Assembly (NCBI RefSeq): GCF_001187725.1
Contig: NZ_LGIQ01000009.1
Span: forward strand, 1,306,547 to 1,370,546
Source of the DNA: Brevibacillus reuszeri
Lineage (GTDB): Bacteria > Bacillota > Bacilli > Brevibacillales > Brevibacillaceae
Length of the DNA stretch: 64,000 bases
Reading direction: 5' to 3'
Shown here piece after piece: positions 8,403 through 15,934 of the stretch; the first letter of the stretch is position 1, and each line of letters starts with the position of its first letter. The translations under genes and the position numbers were made by a program. A model generated the notes under the pieces. It ran no database searches and was not told where the DNA came from. It saw nothing but the letters and a program-made list of their open reading frames with translations.

Positions 8403-8606
8403 TCAGTTGAACAGGAAGACGCGTTTTACCTCGGTAAATAGATCGCCGATGTAGTGCGACACCATATACAGGACGATAATGAATCCTACGAGTGTAGCCC
8501 AGTGCGCGATATCTTCCTTGCCCGCCTGCTTCAGAACCGTATGCAAGATGGCTGTGATGAATCCTACTGCTCCGATCTGGAAAACAGGTGTCAAATCAAA
8601 ATCCAC
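8403..8606 (-). CDS. spoIIIAC: Stage III sporulation protein AC
   Basis: A 67-residue protein with two membrane helices; the FQIGAVGFITAILHTVLKQAG stretch is diagnostic of SpoIIIAC. The GTG at 8606 is chosen because AGGTG lies six bases upstream and because it gives the family's usual length; a GTG at 8615 is closer to that ribosome site than is normal. Confidence 0.93.
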   Translation of the reverse strand: MDFDLTPVFQIGAVGFITAILHTVLKQAGKEDIAHWATLVGFIIVLYMVSHYIGDLFTEVKRVFLFN

Positions 8607-8622
8607 TGTGAACACCTCACCT

Positions 8623-9141
8623 TTAGAACATCAGGATGACGACCAGCAGACCACCAAGGAAGCCAAGACTCTTATACATTTTTTCGTACTTTTCCTGTTC
8701 GTGACGCGCTTCCTCCGCGAGTCCCTGAAGATGGGTGACAGCCAGACGCAAATGCTTCTGCTGGTCTTCCCGATCAGATGAACCTAGAACCTGGCCCAAG
8801 CTTGCGAGCACATCCCGTTCCTGTTTTCGCAAGGCCGTATGTGTCCAAAGCTTTCCCATTGCCAGCTTGAGAGCCTCCTCAGCGGACTGAGCCTTCTCTG
8901 TATTCAGCAGCTCCGCGGCATGGAGAAACATTTTCCCAACGTCCTCCGTGACACGCTGACCGACTTTTACAAAGGCCCGATTCAAGGGGGTCAGACCATA
9001 GACGATTTCCGTTTCTAGCATTTGCAGGGCGACCAACAGGGCTCGTAGCTGAACGGGGCGAAAGGCGTAATAGCGTCCAATCTGCCAGCCAACCATGGAT
9101 GCGGAAAAAAGGATGAGTACGGCACCGATCAGCTTGATCAT
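8623..9141 (-). CDS. spoIIIAB: Stage III sporulation protein AB
   Basis: A 172-residue protein with one N-terminal membrane helix, a mostly helical soluble region (LRALLVALQMLETEI and YGLTPLNRAF motifs) and a C-terminal hydrophobic helix ending FLGGLLVVILMF. The fold family resembles the inner-membrane GspF type, which fits a secretion-like role with the AA ATPase. Its ATG overlaps the spoIIIAA stop as ATGA, indicating translational coupling; GGAG lies about 12 bases before it. Confidence 0.95.
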   Translation of the reverse strand: MIKLIGAVLILFSASMVGWQIGRYYAFRPVQLRALLVALQMLETEIVYGLTPLNRAFVKVGQRVTEDVGKMFLHAAELLNTEKAQSAEEALKLAMGKLWTHTALRKQERDVLASLGQVLGSSDREDQQKHLRLAVTHLQGLAEEARHEQEKYEKMYKSLGFLGGLLVVILMF

Positions 9142-10091
9142 ACGGCCTGCTCCTTTTTCAACGGATTCAAGCCTTGATCGTAGATGGCTTGAATCGTACC
9201 AACACCCTTCGTCCGACTCAGGACAATGTAGCGAGAAAAAGCTCCTTGTCGAACCAGCTTTCCAAGCATTGGCCTTTCCGCAACCTCTGTTACATTCGCC
9301 CCGTGCGCGGAGCAGATGACAGCTACACCCGCATGGATCGCTTCCCATACAGCATCTCCGTCCTCAGGACGCCCAATCTCGTCCACGATCAAAACATCGG
9401 GAGACATAGAACGGATCAGCATCATCATGCCTGCTGCTTTGGGACAAGCATCCAACACATCTGTGCGCGGACCCACATCCCGCTGAGGCACGCCTTGCAT
9501 GCAACCCGCCAGCTCGGAACGCTCGTCCACAATCCCTACCTTCCGACTCGAAGACCACTCGCTTCCGTAACTAATGGACCTGGCCATGTCACGCAGCAAT
9601 GTGGTCTTTCCGCATTGTGGTGGTGAGATGAGTAATGTGTTGAGCAATTTGCCCTTCTCAAAAAGAACAGGCATGATCTTCTGTGCAGCTCCTTTTTTCT
9701 CGCGCGCAATACGGATATTGAAGCTGGTGACATCCCTGATTCCTTTTACCTCGCCTCCATCCAGCACGACTTTACCCGCGATTCCAATCCGATGACCGCC
9801 AACCACTGTGATGTAGCCCCGTTTCAGCTCTTCTTCCAATGCGTACAAGGAGTGCTGGCTCACCTGGTTCAAGAGCTTGACTGACTGTTCTTCGGTGAAC
9901 ACCCACCCCTGACTCGAAATGGAAGTGAGCTGACCAGAAGCTGTGACATAACTGGATTGCTGACCGAAGCGCACTTCCAGGGGCTGATTTTGCCGAAGCC
10001 GTATTTCTTCGAGTTGCTCTGTAACCGTGGAGGGCAGGGCATGTAAAATCGTGCGTATGGATGCCGGCAAGATCGCCATGACCTCTTTCAC
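9138..10091 (-). CDS. spoIIIAA: Stage III sporulation protein AA, secretion-type ATPase
   Basis: A 317-residue cytoplasmic ATPase. The Walker A is PPQCGKTTLLRD, Walker B is VLIVDEIGR, and SAHG follows in the sensor region. The N-terminus has the LEEIRLRQNQPLEVRFG segment of this family. It energises the SpoIIIA-SpoIIQ channel that sustains forespore gene expression after engulfment. The start is a GTG with GGAGG nine bases upstream. It is the first gene of the operon, behind a candidate SigE promoter. Confidence 0.96.
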   Translation of the reverse strand: MKEVMAILPASIRTILHALPSTVTEQLEEIRLRQNQPLEVRFGQQSSYVTASGQLTSISSQGWVFTEEQSVKLLNQVSQHSLYALEEELKRGYITVVGGHRIGIAGKVVLDGGEVKGIRDVTSFNIRIAREKKGAAQKIMPVLFEKGKLLNTLLISPPQCGKTTLLRDMARSISYGSEWSSSRKVGIVDERSELAGCMQGVPQRDVGPRTDVLDACPKAAGMMMLIRSMSPDVLIVDEIGRPEDGDAVWEAIHAGVAVICSAHGANVTEVAERPMLGKLVRQGAFSRYIVLSRTKGVGTIQAIYDQGLNPLKKEQAV

Positions 10092-10165
10092 AGCTGTTTC
10101 CCTCCTTCTTGGCTGAAGCTAGCTTTTTTGCTCATCCAGCCTTTGTCCACCTTGAACTTACCTCC

Positions 10166-10195
10166 ATCCTATGCAGAGATGGACGAGATTTATGC
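10166..10195 (-). promoter_or_regulatory. Candidate SigE promoter for spoIIIA
   Basis: On the minus strand GCATAAA (10189-10195), 15 bases, then CATAGGAT (10166-10173), 75 bases before spoIIIAA. These resemble the SigE -35 and CATACAAT-like -10 elements. The spoIIIA operon is known to be SigE-dependent in Bacillus; the exact site here is inferred from sequence only. Confidence 0.4.
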
Positions 10196-10233
10196 TAAAA
10201 AATACGTCATCAGAATACTTGTCCCCAAAAATT

Positions 10234-10279
10234 AAAAAAAGCTTGCCCCCACGTTGGTTCACGTGAGACGACAAGCTTT
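10234..10279 (-). terminator. Rho-independent terminator after the CD1247-like gene
   Basis: AAGCTTG at 10239 pairs with CAAGCTT at 10272-10278, with an inner CACGT/ACGTG stem; on the minus strand the stem runs straight into seven Ts. It isolates spoIIIA from the gene upstream. Confidence 0.85.
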
Positions 10280-10287
10280 GTACGATA

Positions 10288-10776
10288 TTAGGTAGGATTA
10301 ATCGGCTCCGTTTGAGCATGGCAATCAGACTGCTCAATGACGTAATGAGTATAGCCTTCATCATCCTGCCCTTCATGTAAAAAAATCATTTCATGACAGC
10401 TCGGGCAAGCAAACTCATAGGTTGTTTCCAGATGGTCACTGCCCGCCCCCTCATAAACATGGGCATCCTCATCATCGTCGAGGTCGTAGTACATCGCGTA
10501 CTCATCCTCTTCGTCTTCGCAATCTCCCACCGTTTCATATAATGTTTCGTCATCATCAAACAAGTATAGCTCGATATCTTCCAAATCTTCATCGATAGCC
10601 TCTACATAATCCTCTGCTTCTTCTACACGTGTCTCAAGCTCATGAAACTGTGCACACACATCGTCGATGATATCAATCAGCTCAAGAATGATTTTCCCTT
10701 CTGCACTCTTCTCACTGATTTCCATCCCCTCAGCCAAGCCACGCAAATAGGCAATTCGATTTGCCAATGAGTCCAT
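10288..10776 (-). CDS. CD1247 N-terminal-domain protein with acidic middle and CxxC ending
   Basis: A 162-residue protein. The N-terminus MDSLANRIAYLRGLAEGM matches the CD1247 N-terminal domain of Firmicutes. A helical region (about 20-65) leads into a strongly acidic stretch rich in Asp and Glu, then a C-terminal small domain with CPSCHEMIFLHEG that could bind a metal, with one further Cys near the end. No function is established. It has its own terminator and lies between yqhV and spoIIIA. Confidence 0.75.
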   Translation of the reverse strand: MDSLANRIAYLRGLAEGMEISEKSAEGKIILELIDIIDDVCAQFHELETRVEEAEDYVEAIDEDLEDIELYLFDDDETLYETVGDCEDEEDEYAMYYDLDDDEDAHVYEGAGSDHLETTYEFACPSCHEMIFLHEGQDDEGYTHYVIEQSDCHAQTEPINPT

Positions 10777-10855
10777 TATTTCCACTCCCCCTATCTGATT
10801 CCTGACACTATCTTTCCCAATTGTGAGCAGGGCTACCAGTGGAAGGAATTGGCGA

Positions 10856-11119
10856 TTATTTTCGCACACCAATCAAAATGAATGAAACCCCCACCATAAT
10901 CCAAGCGATTTTGGCAAAACTGATTCGGTCTGACATTCCAAGCAAGCCGATTGCCGTCGTGGTAATCAAAATAACTGGGCCCACGATCGCAAGGCCCGAA
11001 TTAATCATAAGTGCTTTTTCCACTTGATTTACCTTTAGGATGAGCAGAGCAGCCAAGATCTCAATACTTCCGGACAAAATACGCAGCGCAGCCATCCCCA
11101 TAATTGCTTTTTCCCACAT
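10856..11119 (-). CDS. yqhV: YqhV family (DUF2619) membrane protein
   Basis: An 87-residue protein with three hydrophobic segments; NSGLAIVGPVILITTTAIGL is the hallmark central region of YqhV. In Bacillus yqhV also sits directly upstream of spoIIIA, and the same association here supports the call. GGAGG is ten bases before ATG 11119. Function unknown; a sporulation link is only suggested by position. Confidence 0.85.
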   Translation of the reverse strand: MWEKAIMGMAALRILSGSIEILAALLILKVNQVEKALMINSGLAIVGPVILITTTAIGLLGMSDRISFAKIAWIMVGVSFILIGVRK

Positions 11120-11264
11120 ACCGTCTCGTCCTCCCCTCGTTCCACTCTATGCCTGTACCAGACCTTTTCAGCACCACACCTGGGCAAAAGCCTATGCTTT
11201 TCACTCCTCCACCCAGCAAGGCATAGACTGAAGCATACGCCTAGAAGAAATGAGGAACCTGCCA

Positions 11265-12086
11265 ATGCTAGACTGCGAGCATCCATTTGTGCCCGCCAAC
11301 TGGGCAAATCCGTTCGGGCTTACAAGAAGTAAACCGCGAACGCGTGGGTTGACGATGGTGATTGATAAGGGGCTCGGGAGCAGCGCCTTTCGAGATTTAT
11401 TGGAGCTGTCCGCGCCGTACATGGACATATACAAGCTTGGCTTTGGCACAACTGCCCTGTACCCGATCAACCTTTTGCAGCAAAAAATCATGCTGGCAAA
11501 GCAATATGGACTTAGGGTCATGCCAGGTGGAACTTTTTTTGAAATAGCCGTTCGCCGCACACCTGTGAAAGAGTACATGTCCCGTATCCATGAGTTAGGA
11601 TTCAATGCGGTAGAAATTTCTGATGGAACCTTCGCCCTACCACCCGCACAGCGCCGAGAGGCTATACGGATCGGGGTAGAGACCGGACTTGTCGTCTATA
11701 CCGAATTTGGAAAGAAAGCTGCCGATTACCGTGCAGAACGTGACGAGCTTATCGAGACACTTTTCACCGATCTGGAGTCAGGGGCGAGTCATGTCATTGT
11801 GGAAGCGCGGGAAAGCGGGACTGTCGGTGTATTTGATACGGATGGAAAAGTAGATGACCATTTTGTTCGGGACATCGTCCATTCGGTAAAAGATCTGGCA
11901 AGCAAACTGATCTGGGAAGCACCGCAGAAAGAGCAACAGGTTAGCCTGATTCAAGCCATCGGGAATGAAGTGAATCTCGGAAATATTGCGTACACGGACG
12001 TTATGGCATTAGAAACACTCCGCCGTGGCTTGCGCAGTGATACAGCCCTCATCATGGAGGAGGGGAGGTCAGATCCGTGCGCATAG
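11265..12086 (+). CDS. comA: Phosphosulfolactate synthase (ComA/YitD type)
   Basis: A 273-residue TIM-barrel enzyme that adds sulfite to phosphoenolpyruvate to give phosphosulfolactate. Family features are PRTRGLTMVIDKGLG near the N-terminus, the YMDIYKLGFGT strand, GLRVMPGGTFFEIA, FNAVEISDGT and the VIVEARESG strand. In Bacillus the product feeds 3-sulfolactate, which is abundant in spores. ATG 11265 has GAGG nine bases before it; ATG 11250 is an alternative but has only a weak site. It is followed directly by comB, which overlaps its end by ten bases. Confidence 0.92.
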   Translation: MLDCEHPFVPANWANPFGLTRSKPRTRGLTMVIDKGLGSSAFRDLLELSAPYMDIYKLGFGTTALYPINLLQQKIMLAKQYGLRVMPGGTFFEIAVRRTPVKEYMSRIHELGFNAVEISDGTFALPPAQRREAIRIGVETGLVVYTEFGKKAADYRAERDELIETLFTDLESGASHVIVEARESGTVGVFDTDGKVDDHFVRDIVHSVKDLASKLIWEAPQKEQQVSLIQAIGNEVNLGNIAYTDVMALETLRRGLRSDTALIMEEGRSDPCA

Positions 12087-12793
12087 AAGTAGTGCCTACT
12101 GTGGAGGAAATACGCTTCGATCAGATCAGCAACCGCGTCGTGATTGTCATCGATGTACTACGAGCATCCAGCACGATCGTGACCGCACTCGGAAACGGTT
12201 TTCTCTCCGTCATCCCCGTAGAGACCATAGGTCAAGCCAACTCCCTTCGCACACCAGATTGTGTACTTGCTGGCGAACGGCACTGTCGCAAAATTCCTGA
12301 GTTTGATTGCAATAACTCGCCAACCGAAATTGCCGCAAAAAACAAGAGCGGCAGCCATCTCATCTTGACGACAACCAATGGAACCCGGGCCATTCAAAAA
12401 GCGGAACGGGCCTCTACACTTCTCATCGGCTGCTTTCTAAACGCGACGGCGTGCATCAAGCATGCCCTTTCCCATCACCTAGATATCACCCTGTACTGTG
12501 CCGGTACCCGTTCTGAATTTGCCTTGGAGGATGGATTGGCGGCAGGCATGATGATCGTGCAGGCACAGAACCTGAAAACTCATTTCCAAGTTTGTGACCT
12601 AGGGGAAGCATTAAAGGCGAGCTATTTACATCTCAGAGATAAGCTAGTCGAACAGCTTCTCCAAACCACTACCGGAAAAAGACTGGTTCAGCATCACTTT
12701 GCAAAGGATTTGCACTATTGCGCGCAGATTGATCACTACCAACTTGTCCCGTTCGTCAAGGAGAAGCGAATACTCCCCCAACTTGTCTCATAA
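12077..12793 (+). CDS. comB: 2-phosphosulfolactate phosphatase (ComB/YitC type)
   Basis: A 238-residue Mg-dependent phosphatase that converts phosphosulfolactate to sulfolactate. It shows VVIVIDVLRASSTIVTAL, the TTTNGTRAIQKA segment and the CAGTRSEFALEDGLAAGM motif of the family. The GTG start has GGAGG eight bases upstream, inside the end of comA, so the pair is translationally coupled. With comA it gives the two enzymes for sulfolactate; no sulfolactate dehydrogenase gene is in this window. Confidence 0.92.
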   Translation: MRIEVVPTVEEIRFDQISNRVVIVIDVLRASSTIVTALGNGFLSVIPVETIGQANSLRTPDCVLAGERHCRKIPEFDCNNSPTEIAAKNKSGSHLILTTTNGTRAIQKAERASTLLIGCFLNATACIKHALSHHLDITLYCAGTRSEFALEDGLAAGMMIVQAQNLKTHFQVCDLGEALKASYLHLRDKLVEQLLQTTTGKRLVQHHFAKDLHYCAQIDHYQLVPFVKEKRILPQLVS

Positions 12794-12823
12794 AGTGAAA
12801 GGAGAACAGGGACAGGGGTTTTG

Positions 12824-13294
12824 ATGATGCCAATGATGTCTGGAGAAGTGATGCTCGTCATCCTTATCGTCATAGGGTTAATTGGCCGTTCACCGATTAT
12901 CGCTACTGCTGCAAGTATTCTATTGGTTCTGAAGCTGACTGCATTGGAACGCTTTTTCCCAACGGTCGAGAGGCGCGGCTTGGAGCTGGGACTGCTTTTT
13001 TTAACCATCTCCGTCTTGGTCCCTTTTGCCAGCGAGAAAATTTCATGGAAAGACGTCACCCCACTTTTTACGACCGTCGTTGGCTTAACGGCTCTTGCTG
13101 GTGGAGCGATTGCTACATGGATGAATGGAAAAGGCCTTGATCTTCTGAGAAGCGAACCACATATGATTGTTGGATTGGTCATCGGTTCGATTATTGGAAT
13201 TGTGTTTTTCCGGGGAATTCCCGTAGGTCCGCTTATGGCGGCTGGCATAACGGCATTTGTAATGAAGCTGTGGGAATGGTTCGGCGGACGATAG
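12824..13294 (+). CDS. DUF441 family membrane protein
   Basis: A 156-residue protein with four hydrophobic segments; VLIVIGLIGRSPIIATAA-type N-terminus and the GLTALAGGAIATWMNGKGLDLL segment match DUF441 (YeaL/YtwI-like). It probably sits in the cytoplasmic membrane; function unknown. Several starts (TTG 12821, ATG 12824, 12827, 12836, 12839, 12851) are possible; GGAGAAG just before 12851 is a competing ribosome site. It may be cotranscribed with comAB, 30 bases upstream, and ends at a clear terminator. Confidence 0.8.
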   Translation: MMPMMSGEVMLVILIVIGLIGRSPIIATAASILLVLKLTALERFFPTVERRGLELGLLFLTISVLVPFASEKISWKDVTPLFTTVVGLTALAGGAIATWMNGKGLDLLRSEPHMIVGLVIGSIIGIVFFRGIPVGPLMAAGITAFVMKLWEWFGGR

Positions 13295-13330
13295 TTCTGA
13301 TCAGCTGCGGCAGTGATAGGGTAGACGAAG

Positions 13331-13365
13331 CCCCCTTCCTTGTTTTCTGAGGAGGGGATTTTTTT
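13331..13365 (+). terminator. Terminator after comA-comB-DUF441
   Basis: CCCCTTCCT pairs with AGGAGGGG, with one bulge, followed by ATTTTTTTG on the plus strand. Confidence 0.8.
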
Positions 13366-13493
13366 GTCTACTTTTGATACCAGCTTGATGCTTGATCATA
13401 CAGCCCCGTACAGCTGTAAACGTAAAAACAGCGTCCCAGCCCGATTGCGAAAGGCTGAACGCTGCTTTTGGTGAAGAGAATTTTTTTCGACTA

Positions 13494-14519
13494 TCACGCT
13501 CTGCTGTGTATGGCCATGAGCACTTCATTGTCGGTCGACCAGATCGGTCTTACTTCCTCGTGAGGGTCCAAATACGCCTTAGCACGATTGATGGCAGCAG
13601 GCCCTTCCATGAAGCCTCCTGCGATCAAACCAGGCAGCTTACCAGGGTAATCCACAACGTCGCCTGCTGCGAAGACTCCTGGAATGGATGTCTGCATCCA
13701 GGCGTCAACCGTAATACGATTTTGCTCGATTCCCAGCCCCCAGTCCTTGATCCCGCTCAATTCCGGTCTTGCGCCGTGGCAAACGATGATCTCATCGATT
13801 TCCAAGGAGGAGATGTTGCCTGTCTCCGTCTGTTCTAGCATGACGAGCTCAATGTGCTCCTCATCTCCACTGATTTCCTTAATTTGAGAAGACGTCATGA
13901 CATGGACCGAGGAATTTCGCATTTTGCTCACATTCCCTTCATGAGCTCGAAAATCACTTCTCCTGTGAACAATACCGACGAATGAAGCAATGGAGGCCAA
14001 TGCGATTGCCCAATCCACTGCAGAGTCACCTCCACCGGATATCAATACTCTTTTATTGCGGAACTGCTCGATGTCGTCTACAGAGTAATGCAGATGACGT
14101 CCTTCGTATTTCTTGGTGTTTGGCAATTCCAGCTTCTGAGGGACCAATGTTTCTCCGCCAATAGCAATGACTACACTTCTTGTAAGATGCGTTTCGCCGA
14201 TGTGACTTGTTAAACGAATCGTACCGTCGGAGAGCCGCTCCATTTTTTCAATGAGCTGCGACAATACGATAGTAGGCCCAAACGTCCGCGCTTGCGCTTC
14301 AAGCTCCTCGACGAGCTTGCCTGCGGTAATCGCCTGTATCCCGCCTACGTCAAACAGAAATTTCTCGCGATAATAGGGCAACTTTCGGCCCAGATACGGA
14401 GCCGCTTCAATCACTTTCGTCTTCATCTCCCGCATACCTGCGTAAAAAGCAGCGAAAAGACCAGACGGACCTCCACCAATGATCGTCACATCATAGCAGG
14501 AATCGATTTCTTCTTTCAT
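13494..14519 (-). CDS. Ferredoxin-NADP reductase-like flavoprotein (YumC/TrxB fold), probably iron-regulated
   Basis: A 341-residue FAD/NAD(P)H reductase. The FAD-binding GGGPSGLFAAFYAG is at about residues 15-28, the NADPH-binding GGGDSAVDWA near 170, and the C-terminal FAD motif FAAGDVVDYPGKLPG is followed by an extended tail. The CxxC redox pair of thioredoxin reductase is missing, which fits ferredoxin-NADP reductase of the TrxB-like class. GGAGGGG lies six bases before ATG 14519. Upstream there is a predicted promoter overlapped by a Fur box and preceded by three 21-bp repeats, so a role in reducing iron carriers (ferric siderophore or ferredoxin) under iron limitation is inferred. Confidence 0.85.
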   Translation of the reverse strand: MKEEIDSCYDVTIIGGGPSGLFAAFYAGMREMKTKVIEAAPYLGRKLPYYREKFLFDVGGIQAITAGKLVEELEAQARTFGPTIVLSQLIEKMERLSDGTIRLTSHIGETHLTRSVVIAIGGETLVPQKLELPNTKKYEGRHLHYSVDDIEQFRNKRVLISGGGDSAVDWAIALASIASFVGIVHRRSDFRAHEGNVSKMRNSSVHVMTSSQIKEISGDEEHIELVMLEQTETGNISSLEIDEIIVCHGARPELSGIKDWGLGIEQNRITVDAWMQTSIPGVFAAGDVVDYPGKLPGLIAGGFMEGPAAINRAKAYLDPHEEVRPIWSTDNEVLMAIHSRA

Positions 14520-14601
14520 CAAGAGCCCCTCCTCATGGTTTGTGAATGGGAGCAAAGGACCTCTCCCTCGAGTGCTACCGAAGCATAGCTTGGTTGTTCT
14601 C

Positions 14602-14616
14602 TGATATTGATTATCA
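14602..14616 (-). promoter_or_regulatory. Fur box over the promoter of the ferredoxin-NADP reductase-like gene
   Basis: TGATATTGATTATCA differs from the 7-1-7 Fur consensus TGATAATNATTATCA at one position. It covers the predicted -10 GATAAT (14610-14615, minus strand); the -35 TGGAGA is at 14633-14638 with a 17-base spacer. Binding here would block RNA polymerase when iron is plentiful. Confidence 0.7.
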
Positions 14617-14639
14617 CTCTTGGCGAAAATGATCTCCAC

Positions 14640-14702
14640 CTGCAAAAGGATTCTTTTCAACTGCAAACGTATTGTCTTCCTCTGCAAGCGAATCGACTGT
14701 CA
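14640..14702 (-). repeat. Three 21-bp direct repeats, candidate AraC-type activator sites
   Basis: CTGCAA recurs at 14640, 14661 and 14682, exactly 21 bp (two helical turns) apart, with further agreement inside the units (for example G at unit position 9 and AT at positions 11-12). The array ends one base from the predicted -35 of the reductase gene. The AraC-family gene next door (14758-15732) is the obvious candidate to bind it. Confidence 0.6.
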
Positions 14703-14710
14703 AAGGGAAA

Positions 14711-14739
14711 ATAAAAAAACGCCATACGAAAAGGCGTTT
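14711..14739 (-). terminator. Terminator of the AraC-family gene
   Basis: AAACGCC pairs with GGCGTTT around a nine-base loop; on the minus strand it is followed by TTTTATTTTCC. It lies 19 bases after the regulator stop. Confidence 0.85.
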
Positions 14740-14757
14740 CTTGGATGCTTGGGGTTA

Positions 14758-15732
14758 CTATGTGGATTTCCGATATTGAAGCGGATTACAGCCATATTTT
14801 TTATAAAAAGCGGCTGAAAAGTTGCTTGGGTTGCTATAGCCTACCGCTATGGCTGCCTCCCCGACGTTTAACTGATCAATCCGCATGAGAAGCATGCCTT
14901 TTTCCAACCGCAGGTCACGCAAATATTCAAAAACGGTCATCCCAAATAATTCTTTAAAACCAGTTTTCAGCTTAAACTCGTTAAGCTCGGTTGCTCTTGC
15001 CAGTTCCTTTAGCGACAGCGGGTTTTCTAGTCGTTCCTCAATCATTTGCCGAGCAGCATACAGCCTTTCCCTGTCTTGTTTTTTTATTTTGGAGACTGGC
15101 CAGGAACCAGCACCCTGCAATCCATTATCCAATACGAGCAGGAGCATTTCCATAATCTTGGACTCCAGATGCAGCCTCTTCATAGACCCCTGATAAGTAG
15201 AGTTTACAATCTCATGTACGGCTCGTTTCAGCATCACTGTGTCTTTCAGTGGTGTAATGTTTCCCAATTGCTTCTGAAGCCATTTCTGCACATAAGCATA
15301 ATCATTTTCCCCCTCAAAATAACGTAGGAGCTGCTCAGGAGACATCCTGATTTCAAGGCATTGGTACTTTTGCTTGGATTTTTTATGCAAATAAAGCTCA
15401 GTCGTTTCCATCGAATAAAAATTGCATGGCCGTACTTCCGTTGAAAAGCTCTTGCCATTTACAAAACAATCGGTATTTCCGCTGAAACAATAATGAATTT
15501 CAAATACTTGATCCTCGGTAATATATTGTTTCCAATCCTCTTGAAGAGTCATGTCGGACAACACGACTTCGATTCCTGGACGTATTTTCTGGCGGGTGAT
15601 ACTCCCTGTTCCTAGCAGAGGGGAGAGCAGAATCTTATGCTCACTGCCTTGCAGTACTTCACTTCCAGTCAAATAACTGGCAAGCCCGTCAAAGTAACCA
15701 TGTATATCATGAGCGTGAATAATTTGTTCCAT
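14758..15732 (-). CDS. AraC-family regulator, PchR/siderophore-sensor-like
   Basis: A 324-residue regulator. The C-terminal third (about residues 235-322) is an AraC DNA-binding domain with two helix-turn-helix units: LSLKELARATELNEFKLKTG, and VGEAAIAVGYSNPSNFSAAF followed by KYGCNPLQYRK. The first two thirds form a sensor domain with IRPGIEVVLSDM and the FEIHYCFSGNTDCFV strand, reminiscent of regulators that sense ferric siderophores such as PchR. GGAGG lies seven bases before ATG 15732. Its own promoter overlaps a Fur box. It probably activates the reductase gene downstream through the 14640-14702 repeats; the ligand is unknown. Confidence 0.8.
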   Translation of the reverse strand: MEQIIHAHDIHGYFDGLASYLTGSEVLQGSEHKILLSPLLGTGSITRQKIRPGIEVVLSDMTLQEDWKQYITEDQVFEIHYCFSGNTDCFVNGKSFSTEVRPCNFYSMETTELYLHKKSKQKYQCLEIRMSPEQLLRYFEGENDYAYVQKWLQKQLGNITPLKDTVMLKRAVHEIVNSTYQGSMKRLHLESKIMEMLLLVLDNGLQGAGSWPVSKIKKQDRERLYAARQMIEERLENPLSLKELARATELNEFKLKTGFKELFGMTVFEYLRDLRLEKGMLLMRIDQLNVGEAAIAVGYSNPSNFSAAFYKKYGCNPLQYRKST

Positions 15733-15800
15733 CTGCCATCCTCCATAGCTTTTGTCGATCAAATCAAGCATCGCTGCCTCGGATCGTTCATTTTACCGCC

Positions 15801-15829
15801 ATCCTAGCACGAATGAGAATGACTATCAA
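15801..15829 (-). promoter_or_regulatory. Predicted promoter of the AraC-family gene
   Basis: On the minus strand TTGATA (15824-15829), 17 bases, then TAGGAT (15801-15806), 68 bases before the regulator ATG. The Fur box at 15814-15828 overlaps the -35 and most of the spacer. Confidence 0.6.
15814..15828. promoter_or_regulatory. Fur box between the AraC-family gene and the MFS gene
   Basis: TGAGAATGACTATCA matches the 7-1-7 Fur consensus at all but two positions. It overlaps the predicted promoter of the AraC-family gene and is 107 bases upstream of the MFS gene. Confidence 0.6.
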
Positions 15830-15853
15830 CATTCGTAATGGTTAAACTTTTTG

Positions 15854-15901
15854 TTTTCAGTAATTTTAGTATTGACTGAAATAACTGAAAATCAGTAAGA
15901 T
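15854..15901 (+). promoter_or_regulatory. Candidate promoter with inverted repeat upstream of the MFS gene
   Basis: TTGACT (15872-15877), 18 bases, TAAGAT (15896-15901). TTTTCAGT (15854-15861) and ACTGAAAA (15884-15891) form an inverted repeat flanking the -35, so a repressor site is possible; the GbsR/MarR-type regulator downstream is a candidate. Confidence 0.4.
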
Positions 15902-15934
15902 TAGACACATATCCGGGACAGGTGGTGATGGCTT

